A stretch of DNA of 64,000 nucleotides from Clostridiales bacterium oral taxon 876 str. F0540 (GCA_000466585.1 KE993473.1:214653-278652), one strand, 5' to 3'; counted from the first letter of the stretch, positions 53,504 through 63,209 are shown. The notes: a model not told the origin generated them from the letters alone. Program-made: numbers and translations.

Positions 53504-53516
53504 TGGAAACGTTTCA
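53504..53516. promoter_or_regulatory. LacI-type operator
   Basis: TGGAAACGTTTCA, a CG-centred palindrome, lies 90 bases before the LacI gene start and may mediate autoregulation. A CcpA cre site is a less good fit because the spacing differs by one base. Confidence 0.5.
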
Positions 53517-53645
53517 TTTTGATGATATCATATTTGTAATTTTTTATCAATGCATAAAGTCTACAAATTTGCAATAAAAATATAACATATAACCTCGTAA
53601 GTGAATATTGCGAAAATTATGTCGTTTTCTGTTGCAAACTTGATA

Positions 53646-53701
53646 TTGATTCTATTTTTTTACAATGTTATAATAAATACATAGCATTTGGGAACGTTTC
53701 C
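53646..53701 (+). promoter_or_regulatory. malE promoter with downstream LacI operator
   Basis: TTGATT (53646-53651), 17-base spacer and TATAAT (53669-53674). The operator GGGAACGTTTCC (53690-53701) starts about 16 bases after the -10, so it covers the transcription start region. The ribosome binding site AAAGGGGGG follows at about 53773. Confidence 0.7.
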
Positions 53702-53786
53702 GATTAGTATTCTATCTCTTTTTTGGTGGAGTACTATTAAAATATAGACTATGCAAACGTTATCCATATTAAAAGGGGGGTATACC

Positions 53787-55091
53787 ATGAAAGGTAAAAA
53801 ATTATTATCAATTTTAACGACAGCAGTAATGTTATCAGCTTTAGCTGCAGGCTGCAGCAAACCAGCTCCTGCTACACCGACTGCAGGGTCCGGTGATACA
53901 AAAAAAGATGAAGTTGTAAAATTAGTCTATGCAAGAGGACAGGATACTACAGGAGCAACAAATGAAATTGTTAAGCAGTTTAATGAAGCTCACAAAGGTA
54001 AAATTGAAGTTACTTTTGCAGAAATGCCTTCTGACACCGGAAAGCAGCATGATCAATATGTAACTGTATTTAATGGAAAAGGAACTGATTATGACGTATT
54101 TGATGCAGACGTTATTTGGCCTGCAGAATTCGCCCAAGCTGGATATGCACTTCCACTTGACAAGTTCGTTGAAAAAGACGGAATCAACATGAAGGATTAT
54201 ATGAAGGGCCCAGTTCAAGCATTAACTTTTAAAGGACAGCTTTGGGGTATGCCAAAGTTCATCGATGCAGGATTATTATTTTATAGAAAAGATTTAGTAA
54301 CTAATGTTCCAGCAACTTGGGATGATCTTATAGCACAAGCTAAATCATTAAAAGGCAAAACAGGTTCAGGATATTCATATATAATGCAAGCTAAACAATA
54401 CGAAGGTTTAGTATGTAATGCTACAGAATTTATATCTGCTTACGGCGGAAAAGTAGTTGATGGAGACGGAAACATAACTATAAACTCACCTGAAACCAAA
54501 AAAGGTCTTGAAGTTATGAAGTCAATTGTTAAATCAGACTTTGTACCAAATAATATCACTACATTTACTGAGCCAGAATCAGACACAGCATTTATCGAAG
54601 GCAAAGCAGCTTTCTTAAGAAACTGGCCATATCAATGGGCAGAATCTCAAGATGCTTCTAAATCAAAAGTAGTTGATAAAGTTGGTGTTGCTCCACTTCC
54701 AAAAGGAAGCGTTGCATCCGCTGCAGCTCTTGGCGGTTGGGTAACAATGATTAATAAGTACAGCAAGCATCCAAATGAAGCTTGGGAATTCTTAAAATTC
54801 ATGACTGGAGCAGACGGACAAAAGATTACTGCTATTAAAGGCGGAAGTGCTCCAACATTATTATCTGTATACAATGATTCAGAAGTAAAAAAGAACCCAT
54901 TGTTCGGAAATAAAGATTTCGTAGCTGGTCTTTCAGCTGCAGTATCAAGACCGGTTTCACCAATATATCCAAAACTTTCTGATATAATGCAAGTTGAAAT
55001 TTCCAAATACTTAGCAGGAAGTCAAGATGTTGATACAACAATTAAGAATATGGATACAAAGATGAAGGAAGCTGTTTCAGCAGCTAAATAA
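53787..55091 (+). CDS. malE: Maltodextrin ABC transporter substrate-binding lipoprotein
   Basis: A 434-residue extracellular lipoprotein that captures sugar for the importer. The signal peptide ends in the lipobox LAAGC (Cys at about residue 23). The mature part is a type 1 solute-binding protein with the pattern VTFAEMPSDTGKQHDQYVTVF and YDVFDADVIWPAEFAQAGYA, then WGMPKFIDAGLLFYRKD. The start ATG 53787 has AAAGGGGGG upstream; the longer frame would overlap it. Maltose or maltodextrin is inferred from the neighbouring GH65 and amylopullulanase genes; a trehalose-type ligand is not excluded. Confidence 0.88.
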   Translation: MKGKKLLSILTTAVMLSALAAGCSKPAPATPTAGSGDTKKDEVVKLVYARGQDTTGATNEIVKQFNEAHKGKIEVTFAEMPSDTGKQHDQYVTVFNGKGTDYDVFDADVIWPAEFAQAGYALPLDKFVEKDGINMKDYMKGPVQALTFKGQLWGMPKFIDAGLLFYRKDLVTNVPATWDDLIAQAKSLKGKTGSGYSYIMQAKQYEGLVCNATEFISAYGGKVVDGDGNITINSPETKKGLEVMKSIVKSDFVPNNITTFTEPESDTAFIEGKAAFLRNWPYQWAESQDASKSKVVDKVGVAPLPKGSVASAAALGGWVTMINKYSKHPNEAWEFLKFMTGADGQKITAIKGGSAPTLLSVYNDSEVKKNPLFGNKDFVAGLSAAVSRPVSPIYPKLSDIMQVEISKYLAGSQDVDTTIKNMDTKMKEAVSAAK

Positions 55092-55100
55092 TAAACTAAT

Positions 55101-55132
55101 AAGAGCCATTAAGTAAAAGCTTAATGGCTCTT
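55101..55132 (+). terminator. Intercistronic hairpin after malE
   Basis: A perfect 13-pair stem (AAGAGCCATTAAG / CTTAATGGCTCTT) without a U tract, in the 89-base gap between malE and malF. Such hairpins often stabilise the upstream mRNA and lower read-through, giving more binding protein than permease. Confidence 0.65.
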
Positions 55133-55180
55133 ACAACATAATAGTTTACAAGGTTCAAAATGGAAGGGGGAAAATAGAGG

Positions 55181-56518
55181 ATGGAAGTTAAGACTAAAGT
55201 TTCACCAAAAGTTAAACATAAAAAATACAAGCGTACAGCAAGCGAGACAAAACTTGGTTACCTTATGATAGCTCCGGCAATGCTTATAATACTTGTTATT
55301 GCTCTCTATCCTGTTGCACGTTCATTTTATCTTAGTTTATTCGATTTGAGGTTAAATCATCCAACCAAAAATGCCACTCACCTAAGTTATCAATTTGACT
55401 TAGAAAGATATTTAAATAATTTTGATCTTGTTAAAGGAAACCTTAAAAGAGCAGCAAATGATTCTTCCGGAGATGCCAAAGAAAAGCTTTTAAATGTAGT
55501 TACTGATTTAGATAATCTTAATAACACTATTTTTAATCAAAGCGAAGTTGCTTCAAAAGAAAAAACAGCTAGAAGTTATGTAGATAACTTTAAACCTATT
55601 GATGATGATAAAATAAAATTCGCTCAAATCGATAAAGCTACAGCAGAAAAAGTTTTAGACAAATACAATTCATTATTAAAAACACTACCTACAATAACTG
55701 TAAGTGAGGATGCCAAACCTTCTTTAGATAAAGGCACTGGTCTTATGCAGGAAGTTAGAGATTCAATTATAAGTCCTAACTTTGTAGGTTTAGATAATTA
55801 CATTTATTTTGGAAAAGACAGCAGGTTCTGGGAAGCTACAAGCTACACCTTTAAATTCACAATTATATCTGTATTTATAGAACTTGTTCTTGGACTAATG
55901 GTTGCTTTGATAATAAACAGAAGCTTTAAAGGCAGAGGTATAGTGAGAGCCTCAGTACTTATTCCATGGGCTATTCCTACTGTTGTATCTGCTTTAATGT
56001 GGAAATTCATATACGATGGACAATTCGGTATTATTTCATATATATTAACTAAACTTCATATTATATCAAATCCGGGAGTTTTATTAACCAGTAATTTTGG
56101 TGCAAAGTTCTCTGTTGTATTTGCAGATGTATGGAAAACAACTCCTTATATGGCACTGCTCCTTCTTGCAGGACTTCAGACTATTGATACTACCTTATAT
56201 GAGGCAGCAGATGTCGATGGTGCTACAAAAATCCAGCAGTTTTTCAAAGTAACCTTACCTCTATTAAAACCAACTATGCTGGTTGCTTTGCTATTTAGAA
56301 CCTTGGATGCCTTTAGAATATTTGACTTGGTTTATGTATTGACCGGTGGAGGAAACAGCACAGAAACAATAACCTCCTATGCTTATAAAACCATGTTTGC
56401 CCAAATGGAATTTGGCAAAGGTTCCACTCTGTCAGTTGTAGTATTTATATGCGTTGCATTAATAAGCATAGGCTATGTAAAGATACTTGGTGCTGATGTA
56501 ATGTCAAATGAAAACTAG
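55181..56518 (+). CDS. malF: Maltodextrin ABC transporter permease (MalF type)
   Basis: A 445-residue membrane protein. Its first helix (about 26-47) is followed by an unusual insert of roughly 140 residues (about 58-198, rich in Lys, Asp and Asn, predicted extracellular) before FVGLDNY and the remaining helices. The EAA loop (EAADVDGATKIQQFFKVTLP) that contacts the ATPase is clear. Usual Gram-positive MalF proteins are about 300 residues. The ATPase (MsmX-type) is not in this window. Confidence 0.9.
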   Translation: MEVKTKVSPKVKHKKYKRTASETKLGYLMIAPAMLIILVIALYPVARSFYLSLFDLRLNHPTKNATHLSYQFDLERYLNNFDLVKGNLKRAANDSSGDAKEKLLNVVTDLDNLNNTIFNQSEVASKEKTARSYVDNFKPIDDDKIKFAQIDKATAEKVLDKYNSLLKTLPTITVSEDAKPSLDKGTGLMQEVRDSIISPNFVGLDNYIYFGKDSRFWEATSYTFKFTIISVFIELVLGLMVALIINRSFKGRGIVRASVLIPWAIPTVVSALMWKFIYDGQFGIISYILTKLHIISNPGVLLTSNFGAKFSVVFADVWKTTPYMALLLLAGLQTIDTTLYEAADVDGATKIQQFFKVTLPLLKPTMLVALLFRTLDAFRIFDLVYVLTGGGNSTETITSYAYKTMFAQMEFGKGSTLSVVVFICVALISIGYVKILGADVMSNEN

Positions 56519-56533
56519 GGTGGGAGGAAAAAA

Positions 56534-57370
56534 ATGAGTAGAAATAAAATTAGCTTCAAAACTGTTAGATTTTACGTTTTTATACTAATATTCTTGATTA
56601 TAATAATCTTCCCGTTCTATTGGGAATTTATAACTTCTATTAAGAAACCTGATGAGATTTTTGGAAGCTTCACTAGATTCTGGCCAAAGCATGCCACTTT
56701 AGAATCCTATAAATTAGTCTTCACGGCAAGGCCCTTTGGCAAGTTTTTATGGAACAGCTTTGTAATTTCTTCTTTGACTACAATAGTTGCTATTGTGTTT
56801 GCTTCTTTTGCTGCTTATGCTATAGCAAGGCTTAAATTTAAAGGAAAAAGTATTATTTTAGGATTAGTTTTAGCAGTATCCATGTTCCCTCAAATTTCAA
56901 CTATTTCTCCGATATATATGTTTATGAAAGCTATGGGACTTAGAGATACGTATATTGGCTTAATTATTCCTTATACAACTTTTGCTCTTCCTTTGGCTAT
57001 ATGGAACCTAACAACTTTCTTTAAGGAAATACCTTATAGTTTGGAGGAAGCAGCAAGAATAGACGGTGCATCTCCTATGCAGACCTTTGCAAGGATAATA
57101 GTTCCACTTGCTGCTCCTGGTACTTTTACTACAGCGATACTCGTATTTATAGCAGCTTGGAATGAATTCCTGTTTGCGCTGACAATAAATACTAAAGATA
57201 TTAGAAAAACAGTTCCTGTTGCAATAACTATGTTCCAAGGACAATATACTATTCCTTGGGGTGAAACAGCAGCTGCTACAGTTATCGTAACAATACCTCT
57301 TATAATTTTGGTTCTGCTATTCCAAAAGAGAATAGTTGCTGGTCTTACTTCTGGTGCTGTCAAAGGTTAA
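56534..57370 (+). CDS. malG: Maltodextrin ABC transporter permease (MalG type)
   Basis: A 278-residue permease with six helices, including the start FPFYWEFITSIKKPDEIF and the EAA loop EEAARIDGASPMQTFARIIVP. It ends in the usual FQKRIVAGLTSGAVKG. It follows malF by 15 bases with GGGAGG as ribosome binding site and closes the operon. Confidence 0.93.
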   Translation: MSRNKISFKTVRFYVFILIFLIIIIFPFYWEFITSIKKPDEIFGSFTRFWPKHATLESYKLVFTARPFGKFLWNSFVISSLTTIVAIVFASFAAYAIARLKFKGKSIILGLVLAVSMFPQISTISPIYMFMKAMGLRDTYIGLIIPYTTFALPLAIWNLTTFFKEIPYSLEEAARIDGASPMQTFARIIVPLAAPGTFTTAILVFIAAWNEFLFALTINTKDIRKTVPVAITMFQGQYTIPWGETAAATVIVTIPLIILVLLFQKRIVAGLTSGAVKG

Positions 57371-57395
57371 TCTAAGTTTCCCCTTAGAACCTATT

Positions 57396-57424
57396 AAAAA
57401 ATGGAGGCGATTGCCTCCATTTTT
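57396..57424. terminator. Bidirectional terminator
   Basis: AAAAATGGAGGC, the loop GATT and GCCTCCATTTTT form a perfect stem with A and T runs, between the convergent malG and amylopullulanase genes. Confidence 0.93.
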
Positions 57425-57425
57425 A

Positions 57426-60400
57426 TTATGCTTCTGATTCTCTTTTTCTTCTTCCTGCTGCTACTATAAGAACTCCAATGAAGGTTGTTATAAGTCCAGC
57501 AGTTACTAATGTAGTTGTATCAATCATTGATCCTGTCTTTGGAAGTATTCCGGCTGAAACTAAATCCTTATCTGCTACAAAGTAATCACTATTATGTGTT
57601 ATTTCAAATTCTATATACCCATCTTTGTCTACAGTAAGTTTCTTAGCCACAATTTCAGCTTTTTTAGTACTTGGATTATAGTAATAAACATAAAGATTAT
57701 TCTTATCTTTTCCTTCAAGCCATGCAGCATCTAGTTTAATCTTAACCTTAGCTTCTCCCGGAAGAACTCCGTTTTCAGCAAAGGACAGGATAAGCACATC
57801 TTCGTTTTTAACCTTTTCTTTAATTGCATCTTTGTTAGGAGATGTAGAATTATCCAAGGTTTCAACCTTAACAGTCAAGTCAATGTCCTTAATATCCTTA
57901 TTTATATCTTTGCCATTGAAAGTCCATACTGAATTTCCTGATGTAAAGGTTATTGACTTGTCAGTTCCTTTTATAGCCTCAAATACAGATTTATCAACTT
58001 TCTTGTTTTCTGATGCATCTACAACTATTGCAGATTTACTTGCAGCGTTCTTTATAGCTTCTACAACCTTTGAAGTATCATTTTTAATGATAGTTCCCGA
58101 GTTATTATTTGTATTTCCATTGTTGTTCCCTGTATTACCGTTATTGTTTCCTGAGTTCCCCCCATTGTTGTTACCATTGTTTCCTGTATTTCCGCCATTA
58201 TCTACAGGAGCAGCCTTAACAGTTACAGAACACTTATCTGTGAAACCTCCGTCTAAGGTAGTTACAGTAATATCTGCCTTACCTTCTGAAACAGCTGTCA
58301 CTTTTCCGCTAGCATCAATCTTTGCAATGCCGCTGTTACTTGAACTCCATGTTACATCCTTTAATGTTGTATTTTCTGGAGCAACAACAGCTTTAAGATT
58401 AGCTGATGCCCCAACAGTTATTTCTAAAGAGTTTTTATCAATAGTTACTCCTGTTGCTCTAACCTTATCTTTAACTATATAGCTTGGGTCATAGGCATCT
58501 TTTAGTGCTGAAGTATTTACTGTTACTGCCTTGTAGCTTGCAACTAAAATTAATCCTGATTGTTTTGGAACATCCACAGTTACCTTTCCAGCCTGAACCG
58601 TATATTTTTCTGATGGATTTAAAGCATTTGTTAATACAGTTCCATTTGGAATTGAGCCTGCATCAAGCTGTAAGCTATTAATGTATTGAGCTTTTCTGCT
58701 GACTACAACTAACGCATGATTATTTTTATCATTTCTTAAATATGACATTACATCCTTAGCATCATCCCCTGAAACAGTAACTGGTACAATATCTCCAGTC
58801 CTTAACACAGGATAAGCATTTCTTATATTAGCTAGCTTAGCATACCATTCAACTAAGTCTTGGTTTCCCTTACCCCAAATCATGCCTCTTCTGTTGTCCG
58901 GGTCATCTGCTCCTGGTATACCTGCTTCATCACCATAGTAAATAGTTGGTGCACCTGGATAAGTCATTTGAATTAAAGGTATTAACTCCATCTTAGCATA
59001 TGCTTCTGCTGAAGGATTATCAGCTATAGCTTTAACACTCTTCTGAGCTCCATCTAAAGCAGAAATAACTCTTTGTGTATCATGAGAATCAACAAGATTC
59101 ATCATAACTTCAAAGGCTTCTTTTGGATATTGCTCCCTCATCTTTTCAAGCTCATTCATTGCCCAAACTGCATCTGTAGCTGTCTTATTATCATCTTGAG
59201 TGCCTTTTACAAAGTATAGAACTGCATTTCTAAATCTGTAGTTCATTACTGAATCATACATATCTCCAAGAAGGTATTTTGATGCGTCATCCCAAATTTC
59301 ACCGATGATAGCATTGTCCCCTTCTTCTTTAACAGCAGTTCTAAAGTGATTCCAGGTTTCATCAGAAACTTCATTTGCAACGTCAAGTCTCCATCCATCG
59401 GACCCCTGCTTCAACCAATATCTTGAGTTAGCATCAGGACCGTCTATTATTTCATCAGCCCAGGACTTAACTTGATATTCAGAACCATTTAAGGCCTGAA
59501 TAACTGGCATAGAGTCATATCCCCACCAGCCTTCATAGTCATAATGCTTAGGAACAGGATTTCCATCCTTATCTTTTTCTACTACTTTATTGCTTACAAC
59601 AAACCAATCTTTATAGTGTAAATCTGTTATTCCTTGTGCAGCTAAATCTGCAGTAACTTTCTTTTCTGCATCCTGCTGTTTTAAATTCTGAGTATTCATT
59701 AAATCATAAACTTTTGACCAATACTGATATGCTCCTATTGGTTTTCCTTTTTCAATGTACTTTCCATATCTGTCAAAGTAAATAGAATCATCTGATACAT
59801 GGTTAAATACACCATCAAGGATTACATGCATTCCTCTCTTGTGAGCTTCTTTAGCAAGATTTACAAAGTCGTCCATATGACCCAGCAGAGGATCAAGACT
59901 TCTATAGTCTGTAGTATCATATCTATGATTTGATATAGATGAGGAAACTGGGTTAAAGTACAGTACATTAATACCTAGAGCTTGTAGATAGTCAAGCTTA
60001 GCTTGTACTCCTTTAATATCTCCGCCATACATATCATTACTCCACTCGCCATCACCTACAAAGCCTTTATAGTTAGGATCTAAAACAGGCTTACCATTGC
60101 TATCTTTTACAACTACAGCATTTCCGTCTTTATCTTTAACTGTTTTAAATTCTATAGTTGGATCTTCAGGGGGCATGTACCAGTTTGTTGGATTTTCATA
60201 AGCAACACTACCTCTTGCAAGTTTTTGAGCATAGTCATTGCTGTTATCCCCATTAAAGAATCTATCCGGAAATATTTGATATATAACAGCATCTTTCATC
60301 CAATCCGGAGTTTTAAAATTCTTATCATAAACATTTAAATCATAAGCTTTAACATTGCTTATATCGCTGGCTGCTCCAGTTCCAAAATATCCGTCATCGT

Positions 60401-62189
60401 CGCTATACGCCTTTACATCTGAACCATTTGAAACTAGGAAATAGTATTTGTTCATTCCTATTTCATTAAACTTATAACTTACAGTCCATTTATCTGAGCC
60501 ATCACCACAATTTCCATTCTTGCTCATGTCTATAATTTTTGTGCCTTTATTAGTTATAAGAACTAATTTTGCAACAGTTAGATCATCCTTTTTAGCCTTT
60601 AAATTAAAGGTTACATTTGAATCAGTAGTTACTGCTCCATAAGGTGCTTTGTACTCTTCACTTCTTGAATCAAAATATAAATCCTTTAGTGATATCTGAG
60701 GGCTGGCTGGATCGCTATATACCATTTGAATAGATGGTGCATAGCTAAAGGTTATATCCTTTGAATCTTCTGTTACATTGATATTCGCATAACTATACTC
60801 TTTTCCATCTACTACTGCTTTAATATCATTATAAGAACCCTTATTAAGCTTAATTTTCGCACTATATATATTTGTTAATAAAGCATCAGTCAATTTAGTT
60901 CCTTCAGGGATTCCTGTTCCTTTTAGTACAATATCTAATTTTTTATATTCTATAGAGTTAGCTGTATAGTGACTATCATCTGAATACCAGAAGGTAACAT
61001 CCTGATTTGATGGAACGTACAACTTCATGTTATCTTCATAGGATTTGCCGTTTGCACCATAGTTTTCTGGATCCCACGAACCCATGGCAATTTTATATTC
61101 GTAGTTTCCTGCAGGTACATTCTTTATATTTATGTGATAATTTCCGTTTCCATCATAAGTTAATTTAGTTTTATCTGAACCTGGTGTCCATGTATTTTCA
61201 CCAGCAGCAGCCTGTATTGTTCCTGCAAGAACTACTTTTCTTCCTGAATATGCTGGGAATGTTATTTTTGAATTACCATTTGAAGTCACAGAATTTAATG
61301 GATCAGTAATCCAATCACTGTTTCCATCCACTTGAAACTTATACTCAAAAGTCTGTTCATTATCACCAGGTCTAAAGGTTGTTGACCAAATTCCTGTTTT
61401 TTCATCCTTTATCATTGGCATTGGAGTACTTCCCCAATTGTTCATAGTTCCATTTAACAATACTGATTTTGCATTCTTGTTTATATAATTAAATGTGATA
61501 GTTCCGTTAGCATTAATTACAGGACTCTTAATCTTTGATGCCAATCCTAAAGCTTCATCAACCTCATCTTTATTTTCAATTGAGTTATATAAGGTTTTCC
61601 CTATAGTATCACATACAAAAGTTACATATAATCCCTTAACATCCTTTCCGTCTAATCCTTTGAATGTTTGTAGCGATGAATCATTAATACCTGTTAAATC
61701 TAAAACCTTATTATCCGTTCCACCTGGTATTGGATTATTCCAAGTATAGTTAAGTGCAGCTTTATATTCATATCTAGCCTTCGGTACGAACATACTATAT
61801 ACAAACTTTCCTGGAGCAGCTAGTTTAGTAAATTCATATCCTTTAGAGGTTTCTTTCCAGTTATCATCTCCTGCACCACGAATAGTGCCAATTAATGATG
61901 CTGTTGTACTGATACTTGGATCATTAACACTGTCTGTACATATCCCCAGCCCGTAATTAGCAAGGAATGTGACTTGCTTATCTGCATCTATTTTGAAACC
62001 TATATTATTTGAAACTTCACCATTAGACCACTTATTTCCGTATGCTACTTTATAGGAGTAATCTCCTGCTTTTAAATTAAAGGCTTTTTTATAGAATCCT
62101 TGTCCAATATATTCTAGATTCAAATCGTTATTTTCAGGTTTCCAGTATGTAGGGTCGCCATCTTTTCCAGTAGCTGTTAGCAAATCCAC
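57426..62189 (-). CDS. Amylopullulanase, main part (separated from its signal peptide by a frameshift)
   Basis: A frame of 1587 residues. It holds several X25/CBM-like beta-sandwich repeats (about 1-430), extra beta domains, a GH13 catalytic barrel starting at AVIYQIFPDRFFNGD (about 660), a BIG2-type immunoglobulin domain (VTIDKNSLEITVGA), an Asn/Gly linker and a C-terminal LPKTG anchor with a hydrophobic helix and basic tail. Catalytic residues are Asp936 (GWRLDV), Glu964 (IIGEIW) and Asp1037 (VDSHD), numbered from the GTG at 62189. It would cleave starch or pullulan at the cell surface. Alone it has no signal peptide; that is in the next entry. Confidence 0.85.
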   Translation of the reverse strand: MDLLTATGKDGDPTYWKPENNDLNLEYIGQGFYKKAFNLKAGDYSYKVAYGNKWSNGEVSNNIGFKIDADKQVTFLANYGLGICTDSVNDPSISTTASLIGTIRGAGDDNWKETSKGYEFTKLAAPGKFVYSMFVPKARYEYKAALNYTWNNPIPGGTDNKVLDLTGINDSSLQTFKGLDGKDVKGLYVTFVCDTIGKTLYNSIENKDEVDEALGLASKIKSPVINANGTITFNYINKNAKSVLLNGTMNNWGSTPMPMIKDEKTGIWSTTFRPGDNEQTFEYKFQVDGNSDWITDPLNSVTSNGNSKITFPAYSGRKVVLAGTIQAAAGENTWTPGSDKTKLTYDGNGNYHINIKNVPAGNYEYKIAMGSWDPENYGANGKSYEDNMKLYVPSNQDVTFWYSDDSHYTANSIEYKKLDIVLKGTGIPEGTKLTDALLTNIYSAKIKLNKGSYNDIKAVVDGKEYSYANINVTEDSKDITFSYAPSIQMVYSDPASPQISLKDLYFDSRSEEYKAPYGAVTTDSNVTFNLKAKKDDLTVAKLVLITNKGTKIIDMSKNGNCGDGSDKWTVSYKFNEIGMNKYYFLVSNGSDVKAYSDDDGYFGTGAASDISNVKAYDLNVYDKNFKTPDWMKDAVIYQIFPDRFFNGDNSNDYAQKLARGSVAYENPTNWYMPPEDPTIEFKTVKDKDGNAVVVKDSNGKPVLDPNYKGFVGDGEWSNDMYGGDIKGVQAKLDYLQALGINVLYFNPVSSSISNHRYDTTDYRSLDPLLGHMDDFVNLAKEAHKRGMHVILDGVFNHVSDDSIYFDRYGKYIEKGKPIGAYQYWSKVYDLMNTQNLKQQDAEKKVTADLAAQGITDLHYKDWFVVSNKVVEKDKDGNPVPKHYDYEGWWGYDSMPVIQALNGSEYQVKSWADEIIDGPDANSRYWLKQGSDGWRLDVANEVSDETWNHFRTAVKEEGDNAIIGEIWDDASKYLLGDMYDSVMNYRFRNAVLYFVKGTQDDNKTATDAVWAMNELEKMREQYPKEAFEVMMNLVDSHDTQRVISALDGAQKSVKAIADNPSAEAYAKMELIPLIQMTYPGAPTIYYGDEAGIPGADDPDNRRGMIWGKGNQDLVEWYAKLANIRNAYPVLRTGDIVPVTVSGDDAKDVMSYLRNDKNNHALVVVSRKAQYINSLQLDAGSIPNGTVLTNALNPSEKYTVQAGKVTVDVPKQSGLILVASYKAVTVNTSALKDAYDPSYIVKDKVRATGVTIDKNSLEITVGASANLKAVVAPENTTLKDVTWSSSNSGIAKIDASGKVTAVSEGKADITVTTLDGGFTDKCSVTVKAAPVDNGGNTGNNGNNNGGNSGNNNGNTGNNNGNTNNNSGTIIKNDTSKVVEAIKNAASKSAIVVDASENKKVDKSVFEAIKGTDKSITFTSGNSVWTFNGKDINKDIKDIDLTVKVETLDNSTSPNKDAIKEKVKNEDVLILSFAENGVLPGEAKVKIKLDAAWLEGKDKNNLYVYYYNPSTKKAEIVAKKLTVDKDGYIEFEITHNSDYFVADKDLVSAGILPKTGSMIDTTTLVTAGLITTFIGVLIVAAGRRKRESEA

Positions 62190-62646
62190 CTACTAACGTT
62201 GCAGTAGTTGGAGCAATTCTAAATTGATCAATATTATTAATAGTGTCGTATACTTTTCCGGCAGTATAGTCTACTCTAAAAGTAACTGCCCCTGCGTTGG
62301 CAACAGTTATAGGCTTGTTTTCTCCATTTTCTCCAATAGCCTTAGGTTTGTCCCATTGATTATTAAAGGCTACTTTATAATTATATTTTCCCGGAGTTGT
62401 AAAGTTCACAGTTAGCTCATAAACTCCTTTTGCTGTTCTTTTCATTATAGTCCCTGCATTAGCAGTATTCCAATCAGCCCCTAAGCCTTGCTTTGCAACA
62501 AAATCACCAGTTAAGACAGCGTAAACATCTGCAGCAGTTGGTGTTATTACATCTTCAGCCTTAACAATTTTCGCAAAATTAGGCATTAAGCTGAACAAAA
62601 ACAAGAAGGTCAATACCAAGCTGAACCTTTGATTTAGTTTTTTCAT
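62134..62646 (-). CDS. Amylopullulanase N-terminal fragment (signal peptide and first repeat)
   Basis: A 170-residue frame that starts with a clear signal peptide (MKKLNQRFSLVLTFLFLFSL, cut after about residue 30) and one X25-like domain (VYAVLTGDFVAKQGLG to YNYKVAFNNQWD). It runs out of frame after TATLVGG near 62186. Removing one base there (an extra G in GTAGGTGG, minus strand) joins it to the main frame and yields VGDLLTATGKDG, so one protein of about 1739 residues is expected. It may be a true mutation, a sequencing error or a rare programmed event. Confidence 0.8.
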   Translation of the reverse strand: MKKLNQRFSLVLTFLFLFSLMPNFAKIVKAEDVITPTAADVYAVLTGDFVAKQGLGADWNTANAGTIMKRTAKGVYELTVNFTTPGKYNYKVAFNNQWDKPKAIGENGENKPITVANAGAVTFRVDYTAGKVYDTINNIDQFRIAPTTATLVGGFANSYWKRWRPYILET

Positions 62647-62673
62647 TATATTCCCCCCTATTGATTTGGTTGA

Positions 62674-62753
62674 GCAACCGTTTGCACATATATACCATTA
62701 TGCAACCGTTTGCATTTGTTCTAATTATATCATTATTCAATAAATCAAATCAA
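62674..62753 (-). promoter_or_regulatory. Amylopullulanase promoter with two LacI-type operators
   Basis: On the minus strand TTGATT (62748-62753), an 18-base spacer and TATAAT (62724-62729). Downstream, two copies of GCAACCGTTTGC (62674-62685 and 62702-62713) form CG-centred palindromes that would cover the transcription start. They resemble the sites near malE and GH65, so the local LacI regulator is the likely binder. GGGGGG precedes the start codon. Confidence 0.65.
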
Positions 62754-62789
62754 TAAAAATCTAAATTTTAACAATACATTTTTTTACAT

Positions 62790-62819
62790 AAAAAAAGATG
62801 CTAGAAAACTACTAGCATC
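62790..62819 (-). terminator. Rho-independent terminator
   Basis: GATGCTAG (62797-62804) pairs with CTAGCATC (62812-62819); the minus strand continues with TTTTTTT. It ends transcription that passes through the 62820-63174 region, where I see no convincing gene (a 64-codon frame at 63022-63216 lacks a ribosome binding site and starts inside murQ). Confidence 0.75.
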
Positions 62820-63174
62820 AACCACAGTTTAGAAATTATCTCTAAGGGGGATCTAACTTCTTAATATTATAATAACATCAACATATTAAGAAATTGTTAA
62901 TTAAGAGTAACTTATTAATGAACCTTGCATTTTTATAAAATTATCCAGTTTTTTATGCATTTTTTTGAAATTTCTCATAAGTAAAGTTTCACCCATGCTT
63001 TTCTACTATATTAATAGTGCTTCATAGAGTATTAATGCTGATTGCAATGCTCTCAGCCCTACCTTCTATCCTTATTAAAGAATAAATATATAACGCTATT
63101 GAAAATCCTATTGTCCTTACTAAACTTACTATTGCACCCATACTTATAAGCTTAATTGATAAATATGCAATAAT

Positions 63175-63209
63175 AAAATAAAATTGCGGTATACCCGCAA
63201 TTTTATTTT
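63175..63209. terminator. Terminator overlapping the murQ stop codon
   Basis: A perfect 15-pair stem (AAAATAAAATTGCGG at 63175-63189, CCGCAATTTTATTTT at 63195-63209) with a short loop. The stop codon of murQ lies within it. Confidence 0.85.

Noticed and set aside
53504..53516. CcpA cre site
   Set aside because: The palindrome has 13 bases with the CG core off by one relative to the cre pattern. It fits better with the other LacI-type operators of this locus.
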